DNA of 39,737 nucleotides from Bacteroidales bacterium (GTDB lineage: Bacteria; Bacteroidota; Bacteroidia; Bacteroidales; Marinilabiliaceae). Below the pieces are notes generated by a model. That model had not been told where the DNA came from. It was given only the letters and a program-made list of their open reading frames with translations, and searched no databases. The DNA is taken from contig JALEMI010000001.1 in the NCBI GenBank assembly GCA_022768325.1, positions 1-39,737 on the forward strand, in the 5' to 3' direction. Below are positions 34,310 to 39,737 of the stretch, piece after piece. How positions within the stretch are numbered: the first letter of the stretch is position 1; the number at the start of each line of letters is the position of its first letter. The position numbers and the translations under genes are program-made.

Positions 34310-35794
34310 TTAGAACTTCGCGTTGCGCATATCGCCGGTCTCGGCAAGCGCAATGTGCATGGCGAAAGCCTTGGCCAGCGACATGGGCGTGTGGCTCTTG
34401 CCCTCGCTGATTTTGAGGTAATCCCAAAGCAGCTGCTTGTAGTCGGGATGTACGCACTTCTCGATAATCTCGTGAGCCTTTTGGAGAGGGCTCTTGCCGC
34501 GGAGGTCGGCAACGCCGTACTCTGTGGCGACAATCTTGACGGAGTGCTCGTTGCTGTCGGTGTGGGTGACCATAGGGACAATGGCCGAGATGACGCCCCC
34601 CTTGGCAACCGACGGGCAGGTGAAGATGGAGAGGAACGCGTTGCGGGCGAAGTCGGCTGAGCCGCCGATGCCGTTCATCATCTTCTGACCGCTCACGTTG
34701 GTGCTGTTCACGTTGCCGAAGATGTCCATCTCGAGAGCCGTGTTGATGGCAATGATGCCCATGCGGCGGATAAGCTCGGGGTGGTTGGTAATCTCCTGCG
34801 GGCGGAGCATGAGCTTGCCCTTGAAGAAATCGAGATTGCCGTAGACGCGGCTAAGCATATCGTCAGAGAGCGTCAACGAGCTGCCCGAGGCGAAAGAGAT
34901 GCGCCCGCTCTCCATGAGGGGAATTACCGAGTTCTGGATAACCTCGGTGAACATGGTGAAGGGCGGGATGTCCTGACACTCGCCGAGCGAGCCGAGGACG
35001 GCATTGGCAATGTTGCCCACACCGCTCTGGAGAGGCAGGAACTCCTTCGGGATGATGCCCTTGCGGAGCTCGTTGATAAGGAACTCGGCCACATTCTGAC
35101 CGATTTTTGTCGTCACGGGGTTAGGCTCGGTGAAGGCGGCAATGGTGTCGGGCAAGTTGGTGCGGACAATGCCGAGCACCTTGGCGGGGTCCACCTTCAT
35201 GGCCTCGGTGCCTACGCGGTCGGCGGGGGTGAAGATGGGAATCTCGCGACGATATGGCGGGTTGATTGGCTCATAAATGTCGTGCATTCCGCGGATTACC
35301 TCAGGGTGGTGGGCGTTGAGCTCGATGATAATCTTATCGGCACTCTCGCAGAGCGTAGGCGAGATGCCCACGGAGCTTGTCGGGACCACGAGACCATCGT
35401 CCGTGACGCTCGACGCCTCAATGATGCAGACATCCATGTGGCCCAGGAAGCCGTAGCGGAGGTCTTGCGCCACGTGGCTGAGGTTGAGGTCGAAATACTG
35501 GACCTCCTGGCTGTTTATGGCAGCCCTCATGTCCTTGTGGGACTGGAACGGCGTGCGGAACTTGACGGCATGGGCTCGCGCGAGGGCGCCGTCGATGGGG
35601 TCGCCCGTGGCACCGCCCGTAATAAGTCCTACACGGAAAGCGTTGCCCTTGGCATGCTCAGCCTCGGCTTTCTTGGCGAGAGCCGTCGGGACGGCTTTAG
35701 GTGTTCCGACCGACGAGAAACCGCCGATACCTACGACATAATCGTTCTTGATGAACTCGGCCGCCTCTTCGGCCGTCAACTCGGGAAAGCGCAT
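34310..35794 (-). CDS. Succinate CoA-transferase / acetyl-CoA hydrolase family
   Basis: This 494-residue cytosolic class I CoA-transferase moves CoA between acetate, succinate and propionate. It would serve the succinate-propionate fermentation typical of Bacteroidales. Family marks are GIGGFSSVGTPKAVP near the start, the catalytic Glu at about 284 in FTEVIQNSVI, the oxyanion glycine region GNIANAVLGSL, and GIGGSADFARNA. Length agrees with the acetyl-CoA hydrolase/transferase family. It is monocistronic, with a promoter at 35839-35870 and a hairpin after the stop. Confidence 0.92.
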   Translation of the reverse strand: MRFPELTAEEAAEFIKNDYVVGIGGFSSVGTPKAVPTALAKKAEAEHAKGNAFRVGLITGGATGDPIDGALARAHAVKFRTPFQSHKDMRAAINSQEVQYFDLNLSHVAQDLRYGFLGHMDVCIIEASSVTDDGLVVPTSSVGISPTLCESADKIIIELNAHHPEVIRGMHDIYEPINPPYRREIPIFTPADRVGTEAMKVDPAKVLGIVRTNLPDTIAAFTEPNPVTTKIGQNVAEFLINELRKGIIPKEFLPLQSGVGNIANAVLGSLGECQDIPPFTMFTEVIQNSVIPLMESGRISFASGSSLTLSDDMLSRVYGNLDFFKGKLMLRPQEITNHPELIRRMGIIAINTALEMDIFGNVNSTNVSGQKMMNGIGGSADFARNAFLSIFTCPSVAKGGVISAIVPMVTHTDSNEHSVKIVATEYGVADLRGKSPLQKAHEIIEKCVHPDYKQLLWDYLKISEGKSHTPMSLAKAFAMHIALAETGDMRNAKF

Positions 35795-35838
35795 AATTAT
35801 AAAGTGAGATTTTTAGTTCAAGTGACAACTTACAAACG

Positions 35839-35870
35839 CAAATGTAGTCATTACCTCATAAATTATCAAC
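35839..35870 (-). promoter_or_regulatory. Promoter of the CoA-transferase gene
   Basis: On the minus strand GTTG (35870-35867), a 20-base spacer and TACATTTG (35846-35839) match the consensus with one mismatch in the -33 box. The ATG lies about 45 bases from the -7 box. Confidence 0.6.
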
Positions 35871-36012
35871 CACAACCCATTAAAACTTACAAAATGTTGT
35901 AAAGTTATCACGAGATGTGTATATTCATACAAGAACGTCAAAGTATCACACGCCTTTGTGAATAAAAATGGGCTTTTGAAAAACTTACGGCACAAATATC
36001 CGCAACAGGAAA

Positions 36013-36020
36013 TATCTTTG
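36013..36020 (+). promoter_or_regulatory. Candidate -7 box of the exonuclease gene
   Basis: TATCTTTG matches TAnnTTTG, 45 bases before the ATG at 36065. No TTTG is found at the -33 spacing. Confidence 0.4.
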
Positions 36021-36064
36021 CCAAAATAAACCAACACCACAACAACAGACTAAGGAGAACAGAG

Positions 36065-36556
36065 ATGCAAGACTTTGCCGCAATAGACTTTGAGACAGCA
36101 AATTACGAGAGGTCATCAGTATGCTCCGTCGGCATTGTGATTGTGCGCGACGGGGAGTTTGTCGACTCCTTCTACTCGCTCATCAAGCCCGAGCCGGAGT
36201 ATTACAACTACCGCTGCTCCCAAGTGCACGGCCTTTGCCTTGCGGACACCGACCGCGCGCCCGTCTTCCCCGACGTGTGGCGACATGTTGAGCCGCTGAT
36301 AGAGGGCCTTCCGCTCGTGGCCCACAACAAGTCGTTTGACGAGAGCTGCCTCAAAGCCGTGTTTCGCGTCTACGCGATGGACTACCCCGATTACGAATTT
36401 TACGACACCCTCTGCGCCTCGCGGCACAAATTGCCCAACCTCGAAAACCACCAGCTTCACACCGTGGCGGCGGCTTGCGGCTACACCCTGGAGAACCACC
36501 ACCACGCCTTGGCCGACGCTGAGGCCTGCGCATGGATTGCCAGAGAGATTTTGTAA
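36065..36556 (+). CDS. DnaQ-like 3'-5' exonuclease
   Basis: The 163-residue protein is a DEDDh exonuclease of the DnaQ/epsilon group. Exo I is AIDFETAN (Asp8, Glu10), Exo II is in the VAHNKSFDESCL region, and Exo III is NHHHALADAEA with His and Asp. Size fits stand-alone proofreading-like or RNase T-like exonucleases found in many Bacteroidota. It may trim DNA or RNA ends. No polymerase or BRCT domain is fused. It is followed after 91 bases by the NfeD gene, which probably has its own start signals. Confidence 0.88.
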   Translation: MQDFAAIDFETANYERSSVCSVGIVIVRDGEFVDSFYSLIKPEPEYYNYRCSQVHGLCLADTDRAPVFPDVWRHVEPLIEGLPLVAHNKSFDESCLKAVFRVYAMDYPDYEFYDTLCASRHKLPNLENHQLHTVAAACGYTLENHHHALADAEACAWIAREIL

Positions 36557-36647
36557 GAAAAAACAAGACGATTCCCCCACCCCACCACTCTATACTTCAG
36601 AAAGTTTGCGCATCTTTATGCATAAAAACACACCAATTACGCGCGAA

Positions 36648-38033
36648 ATGAAATACATCATCCTAACAATCCTTCTTACGCTCGTCGGCTTAGGCACTCA
36701 TGCCTCAGCGCAAAGCCGCGGCGAAAAAGTCTTAGTTTTCGACATTAAGGAAGAAATAGGCAGCACCGCCTGGATTCACACCAGCGAGGCCCTCCGTCAG
36801 GCCCGCAGCTCACGCGTCGACCACGTCGTGCTCCACATGAACACCTACGGCGGCGAGGTCTCCTTTGCCGACTCCATACGCTCCGCCATCCTCGCCTCGC
36901 GAATCCCCGTCTACGCCTTTGTCGACGTCAACGCCGCATCGGCTGGCGCACTCATCGCCACGGCCTGCGACTCCATCTTCATGAGCCCCGGTTCGAGCAT
37001 CGGGGCCGCCACCGTAGTCAGCGGCACAGACGGCGAGAAGATGCCCGACAAATACCAGAGCTATATGCGCGGAATCATGCGCTCGACAGCCGAGGCGCAC
37101 CCGTGGCAAGGGCCGGACACCACGCGCCTCTTCCTCCGCGACCCACGCATTGCCGAAGCCTTTGTCGACGAGGCCGTGGCAATTCCGGGAATCATAGACT
37201 CGGCTCACGTCTTGACCCTCACCGCCCTGGAGGCCATGAAGCTCAACTATTGCGAGGGCATCATGCACAGCGTCGACGAAGTCGTGACCCACGTGGCGCC
37301 GGGAGCCGTCGTTGAGCGATACACCCCCACGGCCTACGACAACATCAAGGGCGGCCTCATGTCCACGTGGCTGCGCGGCATCTTGATTCTCTTCATCATT
37401 GGCGGCATCTATTTCGAGATACAGTCTCCGGGCATCGGCGTAGCCCTCTTTGTCGCCATCGGGGCCGCCATACTCTACTTTGCCCCGCTCTACATGGACG
37501 GGCTTGCCGCCAATTGGGAGATACTCGTCTTCCTGCTCGGCATTGGCCTCTTGGCGGCGGAGGTCTTCGTCATCCCGGGCTTTGGCGTGGCGGGAGTATC
37601 GGGAATAATATGCATCGTGGCGGGCCTCGTGCTGAGCCTGATGGGGAACGACGGGCTGTCGTTTGAGGGCGTACCGTCGGACATCATCTCGGCATCGCTG
37701 TGGACGGTCATTCTCTCCATCGTCACGTCCGTCGGGCTGTGCGTCTTCCTCGGGCGCAAGTTTTTCAAGGCCAAGAAAGGCAGCCCCCTTGCCCGCCTGA
37801 CCCTTGAGACCACGCAACAATCGGCCGAAGGCTACGTCGGCGTGGAGAAGGACGCCCTCGACGCCCTCGTGGGTCAGAGCGGCACGGCCACGACCGACCT
37901 CCGCCCGGGCGGCAAAGTGTCAGTCGGCGGGACGCTGTACGACGCCATATCCGACGGATCGTACATTGAGCGCGGATCGGGTGTCAAGGTCATGTCCACA
38001 TCCTCCGGACAGGTGGTGGTGAGAAAAGAGTGA
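36648..38033 (+). CDS. NfeD-family membrane protease with ClpP-like domain
   Basis: A signal peptide (MKYIILTILLTLVGLGTHASA) leads to a ClpP-like serine protease domain with TYGGEVSFADSIR and the nucleophile Ser98 in VNAASAGALIA. Several membrane helices follow (ILILFIIGGIYFEI, GVALFVAIGAAILYFAP and others), then an OB-fold NfeD domain at the C-terminus with GYVGVEKDALDALVGQSGTA. Family members act with stomatin-like proteins in membrane quality control. The usual partner, a SPFH/stomatin gene, is not in the window. An upstream ATG at 36618 is possible, but the ATG at 36648 starts cleanly at the signal peptide. Confidence 0.9.
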   Translation: MKYIILTILLTLVGLGTHASAQSRGEKVLVFDIKEEIGSTAWIHTSEALRQARSSRVDHVVLHMNTYGGEVSFADSIRSAILASRIPVYAFVDVNAASAGALIATACDSIFMSPGSSIGAATVVSGTDGEKMPDKYQSYMRGIMRSTAEAHPWQGPDTTRLFLRDPRIAEAFVDEAVAIPGIIDSAHVLTLTALEAMKLNYCEGIMHSVDEVVTHVAPGAVVERYTPTAYDNIKGGLMSTWLRGILILFIIGGIYFEIQSPGIGVALFVAIGAAILYFAPLYMDGLAANWEILVFLLGIGLLAAEVFVIPGFGVAGVSGIICIVAGLVLSLMGNDGLSFEGVPSDIISASLWTVILSIVTSVGLCVFLGRKFFKAKKGSPLARLTLETTQQSAEGYVGVEKDALDALVGQSGTATTDLRPGGKVSVGGTLYDAISDGSYIERGSGVKVMSTSSGQVVVRKE

Positions 38034-38105
38034 GACCGACGCTAAAAAATCAGACATTGCGTATAAATTTTAAAGTCCAACAGAACAACTTATCAGATTG
38101 TTTTC

Positions 38106-38113
38106 TAATTTTG
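38106..38113 (+). promoter_or_regulatory. Candidate -7 box of the phenylalanine operon
   Basis: TAATTTTG matches TAnnTTTG. The transcript would start near 38120, giving about 20 bases before the leader peptide ATG. A clear -33 TTTG is not present at the right distance. Confidence 0.5.
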
Positions 38114-38141
38114 GGGCAGTGAAAAAAACGCAGGACAAGAA

Positions 38142-38222
38142 ATGCAAACAGCGCGATTTTATTACGGCTTTTACTTTTACTTCTTTGCAATTGGCAGAGA
38201 AGCAGGTGGGTGCCGTATGTAA
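38142..38222 (+). CDS. Phe/Tyr-rich leader peptide of the pheA operon
   Basis: The 26-codon frame starts at ATG 38142 and stops at TAA 38220-38222. Residues 6-15 read FYYGFYFYFF, with five Phe and four Tyr in ten residues. The rest is MQTAR before and AIGREAGGCRM after. It lies directly upstream of prephenate dehydratase and is followed by a terminator. The aromatic codons end at 38186, so a ribosome stalled there would leave 38203-38210 free to form the antiterminator. This is the expected design of a leader peptide that senses charged phenylalanyl- and tyrosyl-tRNA. Confidence 0.88.
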   Translation: MQTARFYYGFYFYFFAIGREAGGCRM

Positions 38223-38266
38223 GCGCAAAGAAGCAGATACAGAATAAAACTGGCGAAGCCCACCTG
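38203..38266 (+). promoter_or_regulatory. Antiterminator of the pheA attenuator
   Basis: CAGGTGGG (38203-38210) pairs perfectly with CCCACCTG (38259-38266), plus a possible T-G pair at 38211/38258. The 3' arm is part of the terminator stem, so antiterminator and terminator exclude each other. The 5' arm overlaps the end of the leader peptide and would be covered by a ribosome at the stop codon. Only a weak GGCA/TGCC pairing (38193-38196 with 38211-38214) is available to hide the 5' arm when no ribosome is present. Confidence 0.78.
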
Positions 38267-38295
38267 AAAGACCTTCAGGCGGGCTTCCGCTTTTT
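38253..38295 (+). terminator. Intrinsic terminator of the pheA attenuator
   Basis: The left arm (38253-38268) pairs with the right arm (38274-38290), with one A-C mismatch and a one-base bulge, around loop AGACC. TTTTT follows at 38291-38295. It ends 24 bases before the pheA ATG, well placed to stop transcription before the structural genes. Confidence 0.88.
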
Positions 38296-38318
38296 AATAG
38301 AGAATTTAAGACCAAAAA

Positions 38319-39188
38319 ATGAAGCAGAAAAGAAGGGTCGCAATCCAAGGAGTCAGCGGCGCCAACCACGAGATAGCCGCTCGGGAGTTCTTCCGCGACT
38401 ACGATGTCGAAGTCGTGCCGTGCCTGACGTTTGAGGACCTCTTCCGCCGCGTCCGCGAGGAGGATGACCTGTATGGCATTTGCGCCATAGAGAACACACT
38501 CGTCGGCTCCATCCAATCCAACTACACCCTTCTGAAAGACTCGGGCCTCGAAGTCATTGGCGAGTACAAGCTCCGCATCAAGCACAACCTGATGGTCCTC
38601 CCGGGCGTCACGATTGACGAGATACGCGAAGTGCACTCGCACCCCATGGCCTTGGCCCAGTGCAAGGCTTTTTTCAAGGACTACCCTAACATCCGCCTCA
38701 TCGAGAGCGAGGACACGGCCCTCTCCGCCAAAGAGGTGGCCGAGAAAGGGCAACGCGACGTGGCGGCCATAGCCCCCGCCATTGCGGCCGACCTCTACGG
38801 GCTCAACATCCTCCGCGCGGGGATTGAGACCAACAAGAAGAACTTCACGCGTTTCCTCGTAGTCAACGAGAGCGGCACCTTTGACCGCGACGAGCTGCTG
38901 GCGCAAAACAGGATTGACCGCGCCTCCATTGTCTTCACCCTCTCGCAATCGGGCGAGGTTGGCAGCCTCTCGAAAGTCCTGACGGTCCTGGCCTTCTACG
39001 GAATCAACATGACCAAGATACAGTCCAACCCCGTCGTCGGACACGAGTGGGAATACATCTTCTACGTCGACCTCTCTTTTAAGAACTACACGCGATACGT
39101 GCAGTCCATCTCCGCCGTCCGCCCCCTCTGCTCGTCGCTTCGCATTCTTGGCGAATATGAGACGGGCCGACAGTCTGACGAAAACTGA
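38319..39188 (+). CDS. pheA: Prephenate dehydratase with ACT domain
   Basis: This 289-residue cytosolic enzyme converts prephenate to phenylpyruvate, the step committing chorismate to phenylalanine. The catalytic domain (about 5-185) contains GVSGANHEIAA, ENTLVGSI and the TRF motif (Thr177-Phe179) in NFTRFLVV. The C-terminal ACT domain (about 200-280) shows GSLSKVLTVLAFYGINMTK and WEYIFYVDL, used for feedback binding of Phe. No chorismate mutase domain is fused, so that activity must be elsewhere, probably further along this operon. Expression is predicted to be controlled by the attenuator immediately upstream. Confidence 0.95.
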   Translation: MKQKRRVAIQGVSGANHEIAAREFFRDYDVEVVPCLTFEDLFRRVREEDDLYGICAIENTLVGSIQSNYTLLKDSGLEVIGEYKLRIKHNLMVLPGVTIDEIREVHSHPMALAQCKAFFKDYPNIRLIESEDTALSAKEVAEKGQRDVAAIAPAIAADLYGLNILRAGIETNKKNFTRFLVVNESGTFDRDELLAQNRIDRASIVFTLSQSGEVGSLSKVLTVLAFYGINMTKIQSNPVVGHEWEYIFYVDLSFKNYTRYVQSISAVRPLCSSLRILGEYETGRQSDEN

Positions 39189-39208
39189 AAAAACAAAAAG
39201 GAAATACG

Positions 39209-39737
39209 ATGATAATATCGCCAGCCAACCGCGCGAGCAAAGTCGAGGAGTACTACTTCTCGCGCAACAACCGCCGCCTCGACGCCATGCGCAAGTCGGG
39301 CGTAGACGTCATAAACCTCGGCATCGGCAGCCCCGACCTGCCGCCATCGCCCGAAGTCGTCAAGACGCTTGCCGACAACGCGGCTCTTCCCAACGTCCAC
39401 GGCTATCAGCCCTACGTAGGCATCCCCCAGCTCCGCGCCGGCTACGCCGAGTGGTACAAGAAGTGGTACGGCGTACAGCTGGACCCTGACCACGAGGTAC
39501 TCCCCCTCATCGGCTCCAAGGAGGGCATCATGCACATCATGATGGCGTTCATCAACGAGGGCGACGGCGTACTCGTTCCCGACCCAGGTTACCCCACCTA
39601 CTCCTCAGTAGCCAAACTTGTCGGCGCAAAGACCCACACCTACAAGCTCTACGAGCACCTGGGGTGGCAGCCCGACTTCGCCGAGCTGGAGAGCATGGAC
39701 CTCAGCGGCGTGAAGATAATGTGGACCAACTACTCCA
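39209..39737 (+). CDS. Aminotransferase class I/II, 3' end outside the window
   Basis: The first 176 residues of a PLP-dependent fold-type I aminotransferase are visible: VINLGIGSPDLPPSPEVV, HGYQPYVGIPQLRAGYAEW, GSKEGIMHIMMAFINEGD and DPGYPTYSSVAKLVGA. The active-site Lys lies beyond the edge. It resembles LL-diaminopimelate/aspartate-type aminotransferases. Located 20 bases after pheA, it probably performs the last transamination to phenylalanine or tyrosine. In Bacteroidales this pair is usually followed by a DAHP synthase/chorismate mutase and prephenate dehydrogenase, which is an expectation here. Confidence 0.9.
   Translation, partial: MIISPANRASKVEEYYFSRNNRRLDAMRKSGVDVINLGIGSPDLPPSPEVVKTLADNAALPNVHGYQPYVGIPQLRAGYAEWYKKWYGVQLDPDHEVLPLIGSKEGIMHIMMAFINEGDGVLVPDPGYPTYSSVAKLVGAKTHTYKLYEHLGWQPDFAELESMDLSGVKIMWTNYS

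Noticed and set aside
34781-35902. 373-residue open frame antisense to the CoA-transferase
   Set aside because: The composition is typical of a shadow frame. The sense gene has complete catalytic motifs and a promoter.
36336-36647. Upstream extension of the NfeD frame
   Set aside because: The extension lies within the exonuclease gene in another frame. The signal peptide begins at 36648.
38070-39044. 324-residue antisense frame across pheA and its leader
   Set aside because: It overlaps a well-supported gene and attenuator and has no protein-family features.

Overview
The window comes from a bacterium of the phylum Bacteroidota, most likely order Bacteroidales and perhaps a gut Muribaculaceae- or Prevotellaceae-like lineage. 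The evidence is a set of promoters with the Bacteroidota -33 TTTG / -7 TAnnTTTG architecture, secreted proteins with short type IX-secretion-like tails, DUF4465 and DUF5106 domains, a succinate CoA-transferase, a Bacteroidota-type ABC-F protein, and a phenylalanine operon starting prephenate dehydratase then aminotransferase. The DNA is GC-rich with strong third-position bias, so many long antisense reading frames are artefacts. No rRNA, tRNA, intact insertion sequence or CRISPR array was seen.

Layout. 1-2003 (minus): the edge of a fatty-acid or polyene-type cluster, with a ketoacyl synthase, an acyl carrier protein and a clipped gene start. 2283-8003 (minus): a five-gene unit from one well-formed promoter, encoding a TlpA-like thioredoxin, a DUF4465 lipoprotein, a two-part chromate-type transporter and an orphan histidine kinase. 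8012-9478 (minus): an ammonium transporter with a strong terminator. 9520-10136: a gene-poor stretch with degenerate repeats. 10137-13653 (plus): a small HTH regulator and AddB-like nuclease. 13898-16796 (plus): two secreted proteins, one an endonuclease I. 17034-19256: a lower-GC accessory stretch with a zinc-ribbon-like protein, a GT14 glycosyltransferase and a MORN-type lipoprotein.

18702-23871 (minus): a perfect promoter drives a Dna2-like nuclease-helicase, a DUF1848 iron-sulfur protein and the MORN lipoprotein. 23958-28622 (plus): phosphoglucomutase, a SurA-like double-parvulin isomerase and an alpha/beta-hydrolase lipoprotein. 28766-30862 (minus): a von Willebrand A protein fused to a macro-like domain, next to a Nudix/winged-helix regulator with inverted-repeat operators, an apparent ADP-ribose/NAD-linked locus. 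30926-33363 (plus): a HAD phosphatase and an ABC-F ATPase. 33440-34114: repeat units, an ATPase pseudogene and a tiny self-contained transcription unit. 34310-35870 (minus): succinate CoA-transferase. 36065-38033 (plus): a DnaQ-like exonuclease and an NfeD membrane protease. 38106-39737 (plus): the start of a phenylalanine biosynthesis operon.

The most striking element is upstream of prephenate dehydratase. A 26-residue leader peptide carries nine Phe/Tyr codons within ten, followed by mutually exclusive antiterminator and terminator helices. This is the classic geometry of ribosome-mediated attenuation. The second most interesting locus is the vWA/macro-like fusion with its Nudix regulator, and the third is the nuclease-helicase / DUF1848 operon.
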